In this document: piece by piece, positions 25,501 through 26,546 of the stretch
How positions within the stretch are numbered: position 1 is the stretch's first letter
Layout of the letters: each line of letters starts with the position of its first letter
Source: CAYWNA01 sp964459305
Lineage (GTDB): Bacteria > Planctomycetota > Planctomycetia > Pirellulales > Pirellulaceae
Direction: 5' to 3'
Assembly (NCBI GenBank): GCA_964459305.1
Contig: CAYWNA010000182.1
Span: 1-26,546 of the forward strand
Length of the DNA: 26,546 nucleotides
The notes under the pieces: model-generated
What the model was told of the DNA's origin: nothing
Database searches by the model: none
Seen by the model: only the letters and a program-made list of their open reading frames with translations
Translations under genes and position numbers: made by a program

Positions 25501-25629
25501 CACAATGCCGTTTGGCGCGACGTCATCCAGCCGCCAGTGGCCCACGATTTCGCCGTCGGCCGATCCGGCCAGACTAATACTGGCAACATGCCACAAAACG
25601 AATGTCCACAGTCGGGTCTTGCATACCAT
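22525..25629 (-). CDS. Exported LamG / TIM-barrel hydrolase-like protein with paired HTH-like motifs
   Basis: This protein has 1034 aa from the ATG at 25629, with GGGGTGAGAG just upstream and a signal peptide (VCKTRLWTFVLWHVASISLAG). The frame is open to 25845, but that part has no signal and lies where a DinB remnant ends. Residues about 25-250 form a LamG domain. Near residues 310 and 363 the helical motif RNW occurs twice (WRNWYAVEPEKIAEALG and CRRNWHVAPSEQIATLL), each followed by a helix-turn-helix-like pattern. Residues about 480-800 resemble a TIM barrel of the GH20-like kind (GVDGVWLYGVLRQL, YGIGVYLYINEPR) with a SENQTNC segment near 620 and a CPRC pair. The rest is helical. It is probably a glycoside hydrolase; the catalytic residues are not certain. 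Confidence 0.82.
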   Translation of the reverse strand: MVCKTRLWTFVLWHVASISLAGSADGEIVGHWRLDDVAPNGIVVDSSPHGYNGVLKGENQDLHTQGLSVDGKVGTALDFRNGAFVDLSQHRDALYELEDFTLSLWLRCDGQRAEQCFFSWSFGSLFPRIQIQVHQGRILYGWNDGFGSSTAGTFDMITSAPLAWAPSDWHHVAIVVGKGTLSMYRDGRLIGSAARGELRGLPILVPKRVPRARRRQVFLGRLNYGRPSHLLHLTGAMDDVQIWNEAATVEQIRQVVGKDNLADERTVRSAVEQDHHAKATAHDTSATLPLGATPPTAMLAHFPDRLHAFVWRNWYAVEPEKIAEALGTSVDNITALAESMGLPPAIPIPAEQKTRGYFWMTLCRRNWHVAPSEQIATLLSTIPEKLARFLRVEEHANWVILGRFKPACEPLRYESPDAAARQRAAEMKRVVEEQFSEEIGQPGEPRFEFVRRLSGPRPSRPTVALRNRSQSGPRFVCSYLKIYGDPLLDSNVDMYPEGLLQRLAEAGVDGVWLYGVLRQLAPGGESFPEFGQGWETRQANLRSLVERARRYGIGVYLYINEPRSMPPAFFHDRVDMAGVRGSDGVCLCTSHPDVRQWMGDALAHLFGHVPDLAGVFTITASENQTNCAWGGRHGQCPRCAVRSGAEIIAEVNATIADGVHRGNPDAKVIAWDWGWFGNRKAEEIIPRLPKSVWLMSVSEWSLPIQRGGIQTTVGEYSVSAVGPGPRATRHWALAREAGLKTVAKVQLNTSWELSSLPYLPVLDLVAEHCHNLAQIRTDGMMLSWSLGGYPSPNLRIADCFSRKPTPSIDDALNEVARDCFGPEGALHARKAWTAFSKAFAEYPYHIRVLYLAPVQLGPANLLCSSKTNWQATMVGFPYDDLTSWRGPYPPEIFAEQFEKVAGGWEDGLAELKLAVQNAPAERRPDAEAELVFARAARLYFKSVANQIRFVQLRDALADTTKPLPTATRAEHLEDIRNVLLDEMAVAREMYTLARLNSCVGYEAASQYFYLPLDLVEKVINCRWLLGQYAAPGRE

Positions 25630-25789
25630 GGCTCTCACCCCAATGTTTGGCTTTCGATGAGCGTGGCCCTGCGGTACCGGCGGCATATGTTTGGTATACT
25701 CGATCGGCGTGTTTTTGTGTACACCGCGCAGCCAAAGAAGGAAATCAAGCCATGCTGCGAACGAGCCCGCTTGCGCTGATGATTGCGTG

Positions 25790-25942
25790 GAAAACCAAAG
25801 TGTGAAACGCAAACTGACAGAACTATAGTTTAGCAGCGGGCGCATGCCGACTGGCGTCCGGACACCGGTCGACGCACGCGCCCAGTGTGCAGTACGCGGC
25901 CTCGAACTGACTCGCGATTAGTTTCTTGAACGTTTCAATCAT
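25790..25942 (-). pseudogene. Remnant of a DinB-family protein
   Basis: From the ATG at 25942 the frame reads IETFKKLIASQFEAAYCTLG, then CVDRCPDAS..APAAKL, and meets TAG at 25823-25825. Translation past the stop continues FCQFAFHTLVF, which is what I expect next in DinB/YfiT-like proteins (a CQVAFHTL-type segment with a metal-site His). After that the similarity is lost. The remaining helices are missing and the next thing downstream is the TIM-barrel gene's start region. I read this as the first third of a DinB-type gene broken by a nonsense mutation and a deletion. No ribosome site is visible. The family assignment is from memory of the motif and needs a search. Confidence 0.5.
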
Positions 25943-25976
25943 CGTGGATGCGTTCGATCTTAAGCGTCCAACGGGA

Positions 25977-26000
25977 GGCACGGCCGTCACCGCCCGTGCC
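25977..26000. repeat. Short inverted repeat upstream of the DinB remnant
   Basis: GGCACGG (25977-25983) and CCGTGCC (25994-26000) form a 7-bp stem with a 10-nt loop, some 35 bp in front of the DinB start. It could be an old operator or a hairpin; nothing more can be said. The rest of 25943-26054 holds no gene I can support. Confidence 0.3.
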
Positions 26001-26054
26001 AAAGGAAACAAGGTCGAATAACCGGGTATTCTAACAGAGCCACCGTGGCTTGCA

Positions 26055-26468
26055 CTACGCCGAAGGTGACTCCGCTCTGCGGCCGTGCCATGTTGGGCGG
26101 CCGTTCTCGCCAACCGAAATCCGCTCGGGGGCATCATTCACCGCAAGCCTTGGGCCGAAGAAGGCACCCTGCGTGTTGTACCGTATTTCCGCCAAATGAC
26201 CGCAGTGACCACATACAACGCACCGACATATAGGATGACAGTGAATCGTGTGGTCGGTGCCATCCGACCAGAGTTCCTCAAAGGGCGACGTATCGAGCCC
26301 GTTCCTGATTGTTTCAAGTGAGTATTTATCGCCGCACGCCGGACAACAGCACGTCGTGAAGAGGCGAAACCTGCGTCGTTCGTGAAGGACGTGCAGAGCG
26401 TGTGAAACGCTGAGCAACGCAACAACCGCCGCGATTGCTAGGACAGTGGCAATTGCGAAATCGATCAT
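26055..26468 (-). CDS. Membrane-anchored Cys-rich (zinc-ribbon-like) protein
   Basis: This protein has 137 aa from the ATG at 26468; the frame continues upstream to the window edge region (26543) with residues of no obvious character. One transmembrane helix (residues about 5-25, IATVLAIAAVVALLSVSHAL) is followed by a basic stretch (HERRRFRLF), so the C-terminal part is probably cytoplasmic. Two cysteine clusters, CCCPACG (40-46) and CRCVVCGHCG (81-90), look like a split zinc ribbon. I recognise no family. The last 11 codons fall in a dispersed repeat (26058-26090) that also supplies the stop codon, so the native C-terminus may have been different. No strong ribosome site is seen. Confidence 0.6.
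   Translation of the reverse strand: MIDFAIATVLAIAAVVALLSVSHALHVLHERRRFRLFTTCCCPACGDKYSLETIRNGLDTSPFEELWSDGTDHTIHCHPICRCVVCGHCGHLAEIRYNTQGAFFGPRLAVNDAPERISVGENGRPTWHGRRAESPSA
26058..26090 (-). repeat. 33-nt dispersed repeat, family H copy 2
   Basis: On the minus strand this matches 18933-18965 at 31 of 33 positions. It encodes the last residues (GRRAESPSA) and adjoins the stop of the Cys-rich membrane protein. Confidence 0.75.
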
Positions 26469-26546
26469 AGATACGTCATTGGTCGTTCGCACAACGTGGC
26501 GGATGGGCGTCGCCGCGCGTTCCATCCTGACTGGTTGTAACACGGC

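Noticed and set aside
25630..25845. Upstream extension of the TIM-barrel protein by 72 residues
   Set aside because: It buries the signal peptide and overlaps the DinB remnant; the ATG at 25629 has a good ribosome site.
1..26546. CRISPR arrays, tRNA or rRNA genes, or complete insertion sequences
   Set aside because: No regularly spaced direct repeats, cloverleaf sequences, rRNA segments or transposase frames were seen by eye; the repeats present are inverted and dispersed.

Overview
The window looks like a chromosomal stretch of a Planctomycetota bacterium, probably Pirellulales-like. The evidence is very large exported proteins carrying LamG, discoidin-like and PQQ-propeller modules, an HzsA-related c-type haem protein, a Tat-exported Gfo/Idh/MocA oxidoreductase, an EF-hand lipoprotein, high GC, and long intergenic palindromes. 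The lineage is inferred from gene content. I see no rRNA, tRNA, CRISPR array or transposase gene.

Layout. Positions 2-142 hold the 3' end of a plus-strand gene cut by the window edge. From 16016 down to 212, six large genes all run on the minus strand: a NagB-like deaminase/isomerase, a giant PQQ-propeller protein, an Nramp-related transporter, a nitrilase-superfamily amidohydrolase, a LamG/DOMON-like/glycoside-hydrolase-like protein, and an HzsA-related protein with three CXXCH motifs. Gaps are 59 to about 200 bp, so they could be one or a few transcripts. A ten-EF-hand lipoprotein (18099-16357, minus) lies upstream, followed by a plus-strand cold-shock protein and a small lipoprotein. Next come a Tat-exported Gfo/Idh/MocA oxidoreductase (minus) divergent from an exported FAD-dependent oxidoreductase (plus). 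A 1034-aa exported LamG/TIM-barrel protein (minus), a DinB-family remnant and a membrane-anchored Cys-rich protein close the window.

Working together (inference): many products are exported and either bind or act on carbohydrate-like substrates or carry redox centres, while the NagB-like enzyme is cytoplasmic. This fits extracellular or periplasmic glycan breakdown with oxidative steps, uptake and amino-sugar catabolism. No substrate can be named from sequence.

The most unexpected layer is a set of intergenic inverted repeats with 22-30 nt arms from several distinct families. Some occur more than once, with conserved arms and unrelated loops. Two genes, the nitrilase and the PQQ protein, have their 5' ends inside such elements, so the repeats appear to supply start codons or N-terminal codons. 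I found no transposase that would move them.
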